Source: Nitrospina sp052156635
GTDB lineage: Bacteria; Nitrospinota; Nitrospinia; Nitrospinales; Nitrospinaceae
Reading direction: 5' to 3'
Length of the DNA: 64,000 nt
Assembly: GCF_052156635.1 (NCBI RefSeq)
Contig: NZ_JBQKUO010000006.1
Coordinates: forward strand, 1-64,000
In this document: in pieces, positions 28,371-37,505 of the stretch
Position numbering within the stretch: the stretch's first letter is position 1
How the letters are laid out: each line of letters begins with the position of its first letter
Notes under the pieces: generated by a model
What the model was told of the DNA's origin: nothing
The model's input: the letters and a program-made list of their open reading frames with translations, nothing else
The model's database searches: none
Made by a program: the position numbers and the translations under genes

Positions 28371-30032
28371 TTATAGTAGCTGGAGTTCCGGAAGAGACAT
28401 TTGATTTTCAGTGAAGTCCTTGATGTTGGGATCGGCGGTGACGATAACGAGCGTCCAAGGATGGTCTGGAGAGCAAAGGTTTTCGAGGATGAGCTTCCGG
28501 TTTTGATTCGGTACTTCATGCAATGCCCCTTCCAAAATCAACAGGGGCGGGCGTGTGATAATGGCTCTCGCGAGTAAAATCTGTACCCGGAGGCTGGGAG
28601 GAATGTCCTGACCCTCATCATAAACGGGGGTTTCCAGGCCATGGGGCAGTCTGTCCAGTTCACTCCTCAGTTGCGTGACTTGTAAAGCCCATACCAAATC
28701 CTGGGAACTGATCCCGGGCCGTCCCATCGTGATGTTGTCCGTAATCGTCCCTTCAAACAGCGTAAAATACATATGGAACATTACGCTGCGGTGGGCGTAA
28801 ACCTGGCTTGGCGCAAGGCTTCTTACATCCATTTTGTTATACAAAACCGTTCCATGTGAAACCGGTGCCAGGCCGGCCAGAATCCGGGAAACGCGATGGC
28901 AGACGAATTCAGTGGGACAAATGACGGCCCACTTTTCTCCCGGCTGTGCTTCAAATGGAATGCTTTTGATATTGTTTTCCGTGCCAATAGCCCAACTCAA
29001 ATCGTTGCATTGAAGGTGCAGCTGCTTGACGCTGGATTTCGGAATGATGAGCTCGGATCCGCCTTCAAGTTCATCCTGGGGTGAGGAGAACAGGTGCTCC
29101 AGTTCGTGCAGTGCGGTGAAAAAATAAAAGATGACATAAAACCGCTTTATCACCTGCTCCATGTTGAGCAGCAGGCTGGCCACCACCACTTCCGCGGCAA
29201 CCAGTTGCCCCACCGTCAGTTCATCCTGACTCAACAACCAGCCCGCTGTTCCAAGCAATCCTGAATGGATCACAACCTGGAGTATGATGGAACCGATATA
29301 TTGTCTCAGCAATGCGCGGAACCGGCTTTCTCGGGACTGTACGTACGCCGATGCCAAATGATCAGCGCGTTTCTGGATAATGGATGAGCAATCGATGGAT
29401 TTGCAATGGAGAAGGTTTTCCGCAATATTTTGAAACCAGCGGAAGGTGGCGTATTTGGCGTCCGACATTTCCAGAGTGTCGCGCAGGCCGCCCTTGCCCA
29501 GCACCGCGATCACGACGATGGCTAAAACCAGGAAAATGTCGAAGATGATGAAATAGGGATGATACAGGACAAGCAGGATCATTCCGATGATTCCACTGAC
29601 GAAAACGTTCGTGAGGTCCACGAATAAACTGGAAAAAGCCCGTTGGAGAAACACCAGTTCGAAAAACTGATTGATGTTGTAAGCGCGGAAATCATCCATC
29701 TTGAAGCGCGGCAATACCCTGGCGAGTGCCAGCGTCACACGGACAAACAATCGACGTTCGACAATATCCGTTGCATAAAACTGGAGGACACGGAAAACTC
29801 CGGCAAATAGCAGGATCCCCGCCATGATGCCGACCAGTGTGGCGACCATGAAGGGGGTGACTGCGAAGGCAAATGTGTTGACCATCTCCTGGACGGTTAA
29901 AGGAATGATCAGGGAAAATACACCAACCGCCCCGGCATAAATGATCATGAACCAGAAAATTTTCCGGTCCTGCCTCAAAAACAGGCCGAGGCGATCCAGG
30001 TTTTCCCTCAGAGTTGGGACCCGATTGAGCAT
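28371..30032 (-). CDS. Type I secretion-like ABC protein with a degenerate ATPase domain
   Basis: The N-terminal ~330 residues are a six-helix ABC exporter membrane domain. The C-terminal ~200 residues still align with an ABC ATPase in outline (PGEKWAVI...LAGL, LFEGTITDNI, LPHGLETPV). Every catalytic motif is changed. Walker A reads PTEFVCHRVS instead of PTGSGKST. The Q-loop glutamine reads FHMY. The signature reads IPPSLRVQ instead of LSGGQRQR. Walker B ends LILEGA instead of LILDEA. The H-loop reads VTADPN instead of IAHR. The frame is intact. The ATG directly follows the TolC stop, so translation is coupled. It is probably a non-hydrolysing transporter or scaffold. Confidence 0.85.
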   Translation of the reverse strand: MLNRVPTLRENLDRLGLFLRQDRKIFWFMIIYAGAVGVFSLIIPLTVQEMVNTFAFAVTPFMVATLVGIMAGILLFAGVFRVLQFYATDIVERRLFVRVTLALARVLPRFKMDDFRAYNINQFFELVFLQRAFSSLFVDLTNVFVSGIIGMILLVLYHPYFIIFDIFLVLAIVVIAVLGKGGLRDTLEMSDAKYATFRWFQNIAENLLHCKSIDCSSIIQKRADHLASAYVQSRESRFRALLRQYIGSIILQVVIHSGLLGTAGWLLSQDELTVGQLVAAEVVVASLLLNMEQVIKRFYVIFYFFTALHELEHLFSSPQDELEGGSELIIPKSSVKQLHLQCNDLSWAIGTENNIKSIPFEAQPGEKWAVICPTEFVCHRVSRILAGLAPVSHGTVLYNKMDVRSLAPSQVYAHRSVMFHMYFTLFEGTITDNITMGRPGISSQDLVWALQVTQLRSELDRLPHGLETPVYDEGQDIPPSLRVQILLARAIITRPPLLILEGALHEVPNQNRKLILENLCSPDHPWTLVIVTADPNIKDFTENQMSLPELQLL

Positions 30033-31565
30033 CTAATCGTTTTCCTCCGGTTCCTGAGTTTCATCAGGGCTCAAACCCTTTGCCCATTTTCCGGTAGCCC
30101 AATGGTAAAGCGCCAGGGCCTTCTGGTAATCGGACATCGCATTGATCCATTCTTTCTGTGCATTGAGGACGTTACGCTCCCGGATATTCACGACAAGCAG
30201 GCTTGCCGTACCCAGTTCGAAACGTGTGCGTTCGCCCTTCTCCAGTTCCAGAGCGTAATCCAGGGATTGGCGTAGAACTTCCACTCTTTCACGTGCGCGG
30301 AGAAGGGAAGAGCGGGCATTGTCCACATCCATCTTGATTTTCTGAATCTGGTATCGTTGAAGCATTCTGAGACGCTCTCCTTCCCCCCGGACTTTGAGGA
30401 GGTCACCCCGGGCCTCGCGTTGCCGGAAAGGAATTGAAAGCTGGATTCCGAACCGGTATCCCAGACCCAGCACAAATTCACCGGGTTTTCTGGTGGGTGA
30501 GGCTTCCAATAGCAGTTCCGGCAGCATTTTGTTCTCGGCTACCTTCAAGTCGATCTGGTTGAATTCGGCCTCAAGGTCCACCTGTTTCACTTCAGGACGT
30601 TTGGAGAGGGCATCGGCACGATCCACTTCATACGATACCAATTCCAGGTCCGGATGCGCGGGAGGAAATTCGGGAGCGCTGAGATTATCGGGGACCACTA
30701 CATCGTCATCCTGCCACATGAAAAGTGCCAGTTTGAACTGCTCCTTTTCCACACTTCGGCTGGCCTTGATCAGATTGTTTTTTCTCTGCTGTGTTTCCTG
30801 GCGGGCATCAATGACGTCAAAAGGAGCCCTGGCTCCGGATTCCACCTGATCCATCAACTGGGTCACGCGTTCTTCGGCGACCTGCACCGCTTTTTTATTT
30901 ATTGCCATGATTTTCATAGCGGCCACCCAGTTCCAGTACTGGGTGGCGGCTCCGAGGTACAGCTCCTGCCGGGTTTGCTGGATATCCAGCGTTGCCTGTC
31001 GGTCCGCCAGGGAGGTTTTTTCTATCTGCGCATTTTCAGGATTGTTGATGAAACCGCGAAGGAGCGGAATCACGATGCCCATCAAGGGTTGGTTGGTGGT
31101 ATCGATCCCAAGGTCAGCGACCTCCACATCTCCGATTCCAGCGCGAAATCCAACAAACCCCTTAATGCCCCAGCGGTGCTGGAGTTCCAGAAAGGTATCA
31201 TTGAACCCCACGCTTTTGGTGGTGCCATCCTTGGCAAGGCGTTCCAGTTCCCAGTCATTTACCAGTTTGGGTTCCACCTTCCCGAGGGCTTCCAGCAATT
31301 TACCGCTGGCAATCATTCGCTTGGCCCGGGCTCTTTTCAGAAGAGGGTGCCCTTCTTCCAGACCTTCAAATATCGCCTCCATGGTCAAAATCGACCCGGA
31401 TTCCAATTTCGGGGAAGTCAGTACGATATCGTTTGCCCACAAGGGGGAAACCGGGACCGGCGCCCCTAACATCCATATCAAAACCATCAATTTCAGATTT
31501 ACAGGTTTACCAGCAAACGGGTTTTTAATGGTTCTGGAAATAAACCGGGATTGCCGTAATTCCAT
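30033..31565 (-). CDS. TolC-family outer membrane channel protein
   Basis: A 510-residue protein with a long basic N-terminus and a signal peptide hydrophobic core (LKLMVLIWMLGAPVP, cut near SPLWAND). Repeated long alpha-helical, Arg/Glu/Gln-rich segments then follow in two halves, the TolC/OEP trimer plan. It lies between the HlyD gene (four bases upstream) and the degenerate ABC gene (zero-base junction TAGATG), so the three form one operon resembling a type I secretion apparatus. No secreted substrate or peptidase domain is seen nearby. Confidence 0.87.
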   Translation of the reverse strand: MELRQSRFISRTIKNPFAGKPVNLKLMVLIWMLGAPVPVSPLWANDIVLTSPKLESGSILTMEAIFEGLEEGHPLLKRARAKRMIASGKLLEALGKVEPKLVNDWELERLAKDGTTKSVGFNDTFLELQHRWGIKGFVGFRAGIGDVEVADLGIDTTNQPLMGIVIPLLRGFINNPENAQIEKTSLADRQATLDIQQTRQELYLGAATQYWNWVAAMKIMAINKKAVQVAEERVTQLMDQVESGARAPFDVIDARQETQQRKNNLIKASRSVEKEQFKLALFMWQDDDVVVPDNLSAPEFPPAHPDLELVSYEVDRADALSKRPEVKQVDLEAEFNQIDLKVAENKMLPELLLEASPTRKPGEFVLGLGYRFGIQLSIPFRQREARGDLLKVRGEGERLRMLQRYQIQKIKMDVDNARSSLLRARERVEVLRQSLDYALELEKGERTRFELGTASLLVVNIRERNVLNAQKEWINAMSDYQKALALYHWATGKWAKGLSPDETQEPEEND

Positions 31566-31569
31566 AACA

Positions 31570-33000
31570 TTATTTCCTTGGCCTTCCTGCCTTGGGAAGG
31601 ATGGTTTCTAAAAAGCGTTTGTTGTTTTGGACTTTATAATCGGGTGGAAAGAGATTGATTCGGCGCCAGATTTCGTACCACAGAGGCACACGATTCAACA
31701 TGACCCAGCCTTTCACGTTGGTGCCGGGGCGCACCTGCCATTGTGGCGGCCAACGGCGCCGGTCGGTATCAGGCACCACCCACAAGCGGAAATCGCCATT
31801 GGAACTGACCGCCTTGTCAACCACCTTGATGCGCCCGTCATAGGTTCCCGCCATCAGTTCGGGCCAGGCTGGAAGCGGGATGGCCGGCACTCCCTGAAAG
31901 AGCAGACGGACATTGTGCCCCGCCCGGAGCAGGGGCGCATCGATGGAATTGGCCCACATTTCCACTGCGGGCGAAGTGCTTTTGGGAACCAATGTGAACA
32001 ACAGGTCACCTTCCTGGACGATTTCCCCCGGACCCAAAGCGGAAAGGCGGACAATGGTTCCCTCAAACGGAGCCACCACGTGTCCGGCCTGGTTTCTCTG
32101 GAAGGCGTTGGATCGTTTCAATTCAAGATCCGCAAGATCACTGGCGATCTTGGAAACGTGGCTCAGCACATAGGCCCGTTTTGACCGGATATCCAGCAAG
32201 GTCTGGGTAAGCTCGGCCTGGATTTTTTCCCGGTCGAAAACCAGAGCCTGCCGGGCATTCCGGGCTTCCCTCAATACCGCCTCCGCCGCTCTCAGTTCCG
32301 CTTCCGTTTCCGTCATTTTCTGGATGGCAAGTTCGAGTTCCCGCCGCGACAGCAGACCCTTCTCCTCCAGTTTTCGGGACCGTGCCAGGTTCAGCCTGGC
32401 GGTTTCAACTGCGCCCCTGGCGGGTGGGATCAATTGTTCAATATTGTGGATTTTGTTCTCCGCTTCCGAGATTCTGGCTTCGGCTTTGGAAAGGGCGGCT
32501 TCGACGAGAAGGGCCATTTCTTCCGCTCGCCCCTCCAGGTGCCGGGCCTGCTCAAGGGAAGCGTTCCTTTGCTCTTCCAGTGCCCGGCGGGACTGGTCCA
32601 GGCGCTTGATGAGGTCCGGTGCCATGAAATTAGGATTGATGTCACCAAGTTTGAGGACAATTTGTCCTTTGGCCACATGGACCCCCTCGTTCGCTTTCCA
32701 TTCCAGAATTCTTCCATTGATCCTGGAATGAATTTTCTGAGGACGTTGCTCCGGGTGGTAGGCGGACAGTTGGCCTTGAATGGTAATGGTCTGGGTCCAG
32801 GGAACGAAAATGACAAAAGCGGCAAAAATAAGAAAGACCAATACGGTCACCCGGGCCCATCCAGCCAGCCGTTTGGGAACTTTGACTAAGGAAGGGGACT
32901 GCCTCTGGTCATCTTCCACCAGAATTTGCGGAGAAAAAGGTCCTGTTTCCAGACCCAGTCCTTCCGGGGAGCGGTGTGAATTCGTTCCAGAATTGCTCAT
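31570..33000 (-). CDS. HlyD-family membrane fusion protein
   Basis: A 476-residue adaptor with one transmembrane helix (about residues 50-68, VTVLVFLIFAAFVIFVP). A lipoyl half-motif (SRINGRILEWKANEGVHVAKGQIV), a long coiled-coil hairpin (about 140-300) and a second half (HVVAPFEGTIVRL) follow, ending in a beta-barrel. It would span the periplasm between the ABC protein and TolC. I chose the second of two close ATGs (33000): AGGA sits six bases before it but abuts the first ATG at 33006. Tandem hairpins lie in its leader. Confidence 0.88.
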   Translation of the reverse strand: MSNSGTNSHRSPEGLGLETGPFSPQILVEDDQRQSPSLVKVPKRLAGWARVTVLVFLIFAAFVIFVPWTQTITIQGQLSAYHPEQRPQKIHSRINGRILEWKANEGVHVAKGQIVLKLGDINPNFMAPDLIKRLDQSRRALEEQRNASLEQARHLEGRAEEMALLVEAALSKAEARISEAENKIHNIEQLIPPARGAVETARLNLARSRKLEEKGLLSRRELELAIQKMTETEAELRAAEAVLREARNARQALVFDREKIQAELTQTLLDIRSKRAYVLSHVSKIASDLADLELKRSNAFQRNQAGHVVAPFEGTIVRLSALGPGEIVQEGDLLFTLVPKSTSPAVEMWANSIDAPLLRAGHNVRLLFQGVPAIPLPAWPELMAGTYDGRIKVVDKAVSSNGDFRLWVVPDTDRRRWPPQWQVRPGTNVKGWVMLNRVPLWYEIWRRINLFPPDYKVQNNKRFLETILPKAGRPRK

Positions 33001-33431
33001 GGCCATTCCTGACGAATAAGAAAACGGTTGGTTCTATACCAATAAAACCTCCACATAAAAAGGAGGTTTTGCTTTGAGTGTGATCGCTCCAGAAAGCAGG
33101 TGGGTTTAGCGCCAATGCTTTTATCAAACCCGTTTAATTGAGGCCAGGGTATGAACAGGAAGCACCCTCTGCTGCGAAGCGAGTCAAGTAATGTGCCTTT
33201 AGTCGAATGCGTCTATTATAGTCCAATTGGATTAAGTAGTAAAAACTCAATATAAAAAAAATAATTCATATGCCCGGGTCCTTTCTTCTTTAGAGAGAAA
33301 TCCTGTTTTGGGAACGCCCTTAAAGATTTGTGGATGGCGATTTTCATAATTATGAAATATGTTTTCTTAAGTACAGCAAACAAATTTTGATTCGCCTTCA
33401 AGGGCTTTTAGAAAGTTGTGGATTGGGACGA
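33001..33431. other. AT-rich intergenic region, hlyD leader side
   Basis: I see no supportable gene in about 430 bases. A 61-codon minus frame at 33216-33401 is simply AT-rich sequence without a ribosome site. The part next to hlyD holds two hairpins (see 33044-33070). Confidence 0.5.
33044..33070 (-). promoter_or_regulatory. Leader hairpin upstream of hlyD (possible attenuator)
   Basis: Perfect nine-base arms AAAACCTCC (33044-33052) and GGAGGTTTT (33062-33070) have a nine-base loop. On the minus strand this hairpin ends in TTTT and is followed by a second small hairpin (TTGGT...ACCAA) before the start codon, so it could be an attenuator. Confidence 0.45.
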
Positions 33432-34844
33432 TTATTTTGGGCAGGCCGTTCCGCGGCACCGCAGGTATAGGGTTCCCCCGGGCAAAGGGTAGGTGGCCAC
33501 CACCCGGTCATTCGGGAACTGGTATTCGCGTGCGAGCACAAAGGCATCCGTCCAACCCGGGCCGGGTTTTGTCAAGGGAGGCTTTGGAAACCCCAGGCTG
33601 TCGATGTGTGCGGTCACGCTGAGTCCGAGAGAGGAAGAGTCGACGACATACAGAGGATGGGATCCTGTAGCGGCCATCACCTGCCGCGCGGCGTTGGGAT
33701 AGGCATCCAGATGACCATTCGTTTTGTACCAGAGAAAGGCGCCGGTCATGAACACCAGTTTCATGGCAACCATCACGCTGAAAAGAGGAACCATCCACTT
33801 GCGAAGAGGGAGTCCTTCCGGTTTCGACACCAACAGAGCAAACAACAGCGCGCACCACGGATAGAGGGGCAGGATGTAACGGATGTTGGTTGAGAGTGCA
33901 AAAAGGTAAGGAAGGTAATTCAAAAATACGAGCCACGCTACAATTCTTGCCAAAGATTTATCTTTTAAAGAGGGCAGAGTGCGGTTTTGAAATATCAACA
34001 AAATCATGATCGCACTTCCCGGTAGCAAGACGATAAAACTCTCGGTTAAAAATGCGAAGCGTTCCCCCAAATACGAGACTGGGGAAAATGGAGAGCCCAA
34101 CCCGGTCAGCTTGTCCACAACCAGCTGTATCATCGCAGGTAGGGACCCGGCCCCCTCGGCCCACCCCAACCAGAGCACAGGAACCATCAGGACAAGGGCA
34201 TGTATGAGGATCGATGTGGGCTTTAAGAGGAATTTACGTCCCTGTTTATTGAAGGTGCAAACCACGCCGAGAGAGACGGCATAAAAAACATATCCGGTCA
34301 CCGCCTTGGTTAAAAACGATCCCGCCAACCCAAACGCAACTCCGATTAAAAATTCAACACGGTTTTCATGCACCGCCAAAATCAACGAGGCTACGGCGAG
34401 AAAAACAAAAAATCCGAACAGCGGATCGGCGTAAGCGAGCCAGCCGCGAAAAAACAGGACGTCGCCTGAAAAGAAAAACAGGGTGCTCATAAAAGCAAGT
34501 CGGCTGTTGCGATAAACTCGCGAGACAAATGCAAAGAGGAGACATCCCGTCCCCACCGTAGCCAGAGCCGACACTAGGCGCGATGCAACCAGGACGTTCT
34601 CCCACCCCGTAATGTGGGCGAGGGGAATCACCAGCCAGTTCATGAGGGGAGGGCGCGGATAGGGTTCCCCGTAAAAGGTGGGAGTCCGCCACTCGCTGCG
34701 ATGAGCCATTTCCATCGAGGTGATGGTATAAACACCTTCCTCACCCATGTATGGAAGGAAAAGAGTGGGAAGAAAGCTCAATACAGCCAGGACCAGAATT
34801 ATCCCGTGGCGTGATGTATCTGGAGAAACCTCTTGATCTGGCAT
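33432..34844 (-). CDS. GT39-type (ArnT/PMT-like) membrane glycosyltransferase
   Basis: A 470-residue protein with roughly ten to twelve membrane helices. It has the GT-C pattern: an acidic first loop after helix 1 (LPYMGEEGVYTITSMEMA, where GEE matches the catalytic acidic motif) and the YPRPPLMNWL loop, both typical of lipid-linked sugar transferases such as ArnT. It ends in a small soluble C-terminal part. The donor is probably a polyprenyl-phosphate sugar and the acceptor lipid A, glycan or protein; neither can be told. It follows the YqaA gene by 12 bases on the same strand. Confidence 0.82.
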   Translation of the reverse strand: MPDQEVSPDTSRHGIILVLAVLSFLPTLFLPYMGEEGVYTITSMEMAHRSEWRTPTFYGEPYPRPPLMNWLVIPLAHITGWENVLVASRLVSALATVGTGCLLFAFVSRVYRNSRLAFMSTLFFFSGDVLFFRGWLAYADPLFGFFVFLAVASLILAVHENRVEFLIGVAFGLAGSFLTKAVTGYVFYAVSLGVVCTFNKQGRKFLLKPTSILIHALVLMVPVLWLGWAEGAGSLPAMIQLVVDKLTGLGSPFSPVSYLGERFAFLTESFIVLLPGSAIMILLIFQNRTLPSLKDKSLARIVAWLVFLNYLPYLFALSTNIRYILPLYPWCALLFALLVSKPEGLPLRKWMVPLFSVMVAMKLVFMTGAFLWYKTNGHLDAYPNAARQVMAATGSHPLYVVDSSSLGLSVTAHIDSLGFPKPPLTKPGPGWTDAFVLAREYQFPNDRVVATYPLPGGTLYLRCRGTACPK

Positions 34845-34856
34845 GTCCGGTCCCGG

Positions 34857-35294
34857 TCAGCTATTCAGGGTAATGTAAGTGATCACCACGTACCTCCCCA
34901 GTTTTCCGATCGTAACCAGCAGTAGAAACGTGGGAAGGTTCACGCGCAACACTCCCGCCGCGACGGTGAGGGGGTCGCCGATCACCGGGACCCACGCAAA
35001 GAGGAGGGAAGTGGTGCCATACTTTTGGTACCTTGCCAGTGCGGTATCATTTTCTCTTTTTGAAGTACTGGAAAAATTTCGTTTGAATAATTTGGTGCCT
35101 CCGTACCCCAGCCCGTAATTCACGACGGAACCCAGCACGTTGCCCAGGGTGGCAACGGCAACCAGGACCGAGGGTGTCAGGCCGTTCAACAGGAGGGCGC
35201 TCAGAACCACCTCGGAACACAAAGGGAGAATTGTTGCCGCGAGAAACGCGGCGGTAAACATCCCCAGATAATTCCATTCTATAAGCGATTCCAA
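34857..35294 (-). CDS. YqaA/DedA-like (VTT domain) membrane protein
   Basis: A 145-residue membrane protein with FLAATILPLCSEVVLSALL, the NVLGSVVNYGLGYGG loop and AWVPVIGDPLTVAAGVLRV. These are the landmarks of the small YqaA branch of the DedA/VTT superfamily, members of which flip lipids in better-studied families. I prefer the TTG at 35294 (AAGAG seven bases upstream, protein begins LESLIEWNYLG like its relatives) over a TTG at 35315. It probably forms a two-gene unit with the GT39 gene, consistent with handling of a lipid-linked sugar. Confidence 0.78.
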   Translation of the reverse strand: MESLIEWNYLGMFTAAFLAATILPLCSEVVLSALLLNGLTPSVLVAVATLGNVLGSVVNYGLGYGGTKLFKRNFSSTSKRENDTALARYQKYGTTSLLFAWVPVIGDPLTVAAGVLRVNLPTFLLLVTIGKLGRYVVITYITLNS

Positions 35295-35425
35295 ATGCGT
35301 ACTCTTAAAATGCAAAATTGTGAAAAACGTTTGAATATCAGCGAGCTGAATACAAACCTGTTGAGAGAACCAATGGTACTGGAATTGAATTCGTTTTTGT
35401 AGAGCCTCCAGGTACTGAACCGGGG

Positions 35426-35446
35426 AAAACGGATTCGGCCCGTTTT
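35426..35446. repeat. Small inverted repeat between yqaA and the SulP gene
   Basis: AAAACGG (35426-35432) and CCGTTTT (35440-35446) form a seven-base hairpin with A and T runs on both sides. It may be a weak bidirectional terminator or operator in the divergent region. Confidence 0.3.
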
Positions 35447-35548
35447 AAAATGGAGAAATAATCCCAACAAGAAACAGTGGACTTTTGCGAGCTATGGACT
35501 ACTATTGAACTGCCACCGGCTCCTTGAAATTGGCAGCGACAGTCACCC

Positions 35549-37270
35549 TTGTTCAAATGCGAACCTTATTGGTGCTTGCATGTGGCTTCCACACCGGAAT
35601 TGAAACGCTTCACTTTTGGCAACTGGCGCGGGGATATGGCCGGAGGCATTTCGGCCGGAATCGTGGGCATTCCCTTGGCGCTGGCATTTGGAGCCCAGTC
35701 GGGATTGGGTCCCGTGGCGGGATTCTATGGTGCCATCGCACTGAGCCTGGTCGCATCGGTATCCGGCGGTACGCCTACCCAGATCAGCGGACCCACCGGG
35801 CCCATGCTTGTCGTTGCCGCCCTTGTGGTCAGCGGGTCGATCGAACAGGCAGGAAGCCTGGAAGCCGCCCTTCCCACCATCATCGCAACCTTCTTTTTTG
35901 CAGGAGTGATGCAGGCCCTCTTCGGAGTTTTGAGGTTCGGCAAATACATCCGGTACATCCCTTATCCCGTGGTCTCCGGTTTCATGACGGGAATCGGGAT
36001 CATCATCATTCTTCTCCAGATTTTTCCATTGGTGGGAAAAGAATCGCCGAAGGGAATCCACAACATATTGCTCGGGCTCCCTCAATTATTTACCGACTTC
36101 AATTTCGAGGCCGCGGGACTGGGTTTGGTCACGGTGGCCATCATTTTTCTTTTTCCCAAAATCACGCGCACTGTGCCGAATATTTTGTTGGCCCTGGTCA
36201 CTGTTTCCGTGCTGGCGGTGTGGACGGGTTTCAAAGTGGTCAACATCGGCGCCATTCCTTCACAGCTTCCGGAATTCAGGCTGGCCCTTCTTTTAAACTG
36301 GGAATTGATGAATCTGGAATTGATTTTTTATTCCGGAATCACCCTGGCGCTTTTAGGAAGCATCGATTCCCTGCTCACTTCGGTGATTGCCGACAACGTG
36401 ACCAAAACCAAACATGACAGCAACCAGGAATTGATCGGCCAGGGACTGGGTAACATGGCGGCGGCATCCATTGGTGGCATCCCAGGGGCGGGGACCACCA
36501 TGTCCACCCTCGTCAACACCAATTCGGGAGCGCGGACGCGGCTTTCCGGCGTGGTGCACGGCTTGTCCCTGATTCTGGTTCTGATGGTGGCTGGACCCTG
36601 GGTGTCCCGGATTCCCGTTCCGGTACTGGCGGGAATCCTGGTGACGGTGGGGATCGGCATCATCGACTACAAAGGCCTGAAACACATCCGCCGGCTCCCA
36701 CGCGAAGAGACGGCCGTCATGATTGCGGTATTATCGATGACCGTATTCGCGGACCTCATTCAGGCCGTGGCCCTGGGTATGATTCTATCCTCCATCCTGT
36801 TCATGAAAAAAATGGGCGACCTGGCCGAAACCCAGACGGAAGTCATGTCGTTGGGCTCCTATTCCAACTCGCAGGACTCGTCCCCCGATGAGAGCGTTTG
36901 CCTGACGTCCGAATTGTCCGACGCGGTTTTCATCAAGCGCCTGCGCGGTCCGCTTTTTTTTGGGTTTGCGATGACGTTTCAGGATATCGCCAAACAGTTC
37001 CAGGGGATTCGGATTGTCATTCTTAAAATGAAGGAAGTGCCGTTCATCGACCAGACCGGGCTGTTTGCCATGGAAGAGGTGGTCCTGGATTTGAAAAGTC
37101 GTGGGATCACCGTGTTCATTTGCGGCCTGCAGGATCAACCCCGGGACATGCTCATGAAAATAGACATGATTCCCAGTTTGATTCCAGAACGCTTCCTGTT
37201 TTCGGACCTCGCCGGTTGTGTGGATTATCTCAGCCGTAGGAAATCCCTGAATTTCTCTGAGGACGATTGA
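35549..37270 (+). CDS. SulP/SLC26 family anion transporter with STAS domain
   Basis: The membrane domain (about residues 25-420) carries SulP landmarks: IPLALAFGAQSGLGPVAGFYGA, the TPTQISGPTGPM helix and GSIDSLLTSVIADN. A cytoplasmic STAS domain (about 450-565) follows, with FIDQTGLFAMEEVVLDL. Such proteins move sulfate, bicarbonate or other anions; BicA-type bicarbonate uptake is possible given the Dab locus 8 kb away, but substrate is not readable. The start is uncertain: no ribosome site stands out, and GTG at 35582 or TTG at 35600 would remove N-terminal residues unlike the family. Confidence 0.87.
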   Translation: MFKCEPYWCLHVASTPELKRFTFGNWRGDMAGGISAGIVGIPLALAFGAQSGLGPVAGFYGAIALSLVASVSGGTPTQISGPTGPMLVVAALVVSGSIEQAGSLEAALPTIIATFFFAGVMQALFGVLRFGKYIRYIPYPVVSGFMTGIGIIIILLQIFPLVGKESPKGIHNILLGLPQLFTDFNFEAAGLGLVTVAIIFLFPKITRTVPNILLALVTVSVLAVWTGFKVVNIGAIPSQLPEFRLALLLNWELMNLELIFYSGITLALLGSIDSLLTSVIADNVTKTKHDSNQELIGQGLGNMAAASIGGIPGAGTTMSTLVNTNSGARTRLSGVVHGLSLILVLMVAGPWVSRIPVPVLAGILVTVGIGIIDYKGLKHIRRLPREETAVMIAVLSMTVFADLIQAVALGMILSSILFMKKMGDLAETQTEVMSLGSYSNSQDSSPDESVCLTSELSDAVFIKRLRGPLFFGFAMTFQDIAKQFQGIRIVILKMKEVPFIDQTGLFAMEEVVLDLKSRGITVFICGLQDQPRDMLMKIDMIPSLIPERFLFSDLAGCVDYLSRRKSLNFSEDD

Positions 37271-37374
37271 CTCTGCCACAACCTGATAATGTATGATTGT
37301 GGCCGAGAATTTTGATTGACGATGAATGTCATCGAGAAATTTTAGCTGCTTGATTACCGCTCGCCCGACATTAA

Positions 37375-37435
37375 AAATCTATTAGTAATCGGTCAGCTTA
37401 CTAAACTGAACCTGAAAGCCATTGCTAATAGATTT
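37375..37435. repeat. Long inverted repeat between the SulP gene and the AT-rich gene
   Basis: Fifteen-base arms AAATCTATTAGTAAT (37375-37389) and ATTGCTAATAGATTT (37421-37435) pair with one mismatch around a 31-base centre. That centre contains a further GGTCAG/CTGAACC near-match. No T-run follows, so it is not a standard terminator. Confidence 0.55.
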
Positions 37436-37505
37436 AAGTGCAAGGCAGTTCAAGCCAAAGACGGGGCAATAAAAAACACAAGTGGCCTTGTGAGGAATAA
37501 AAAAT

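Noticed and set aside
33216..33401. 61-codon minus frame in the AT-rich gap before hlyD
   Set aside because: There is no ribosome site, and the composition is low complexity, expected by chance in AT-rich DNA.
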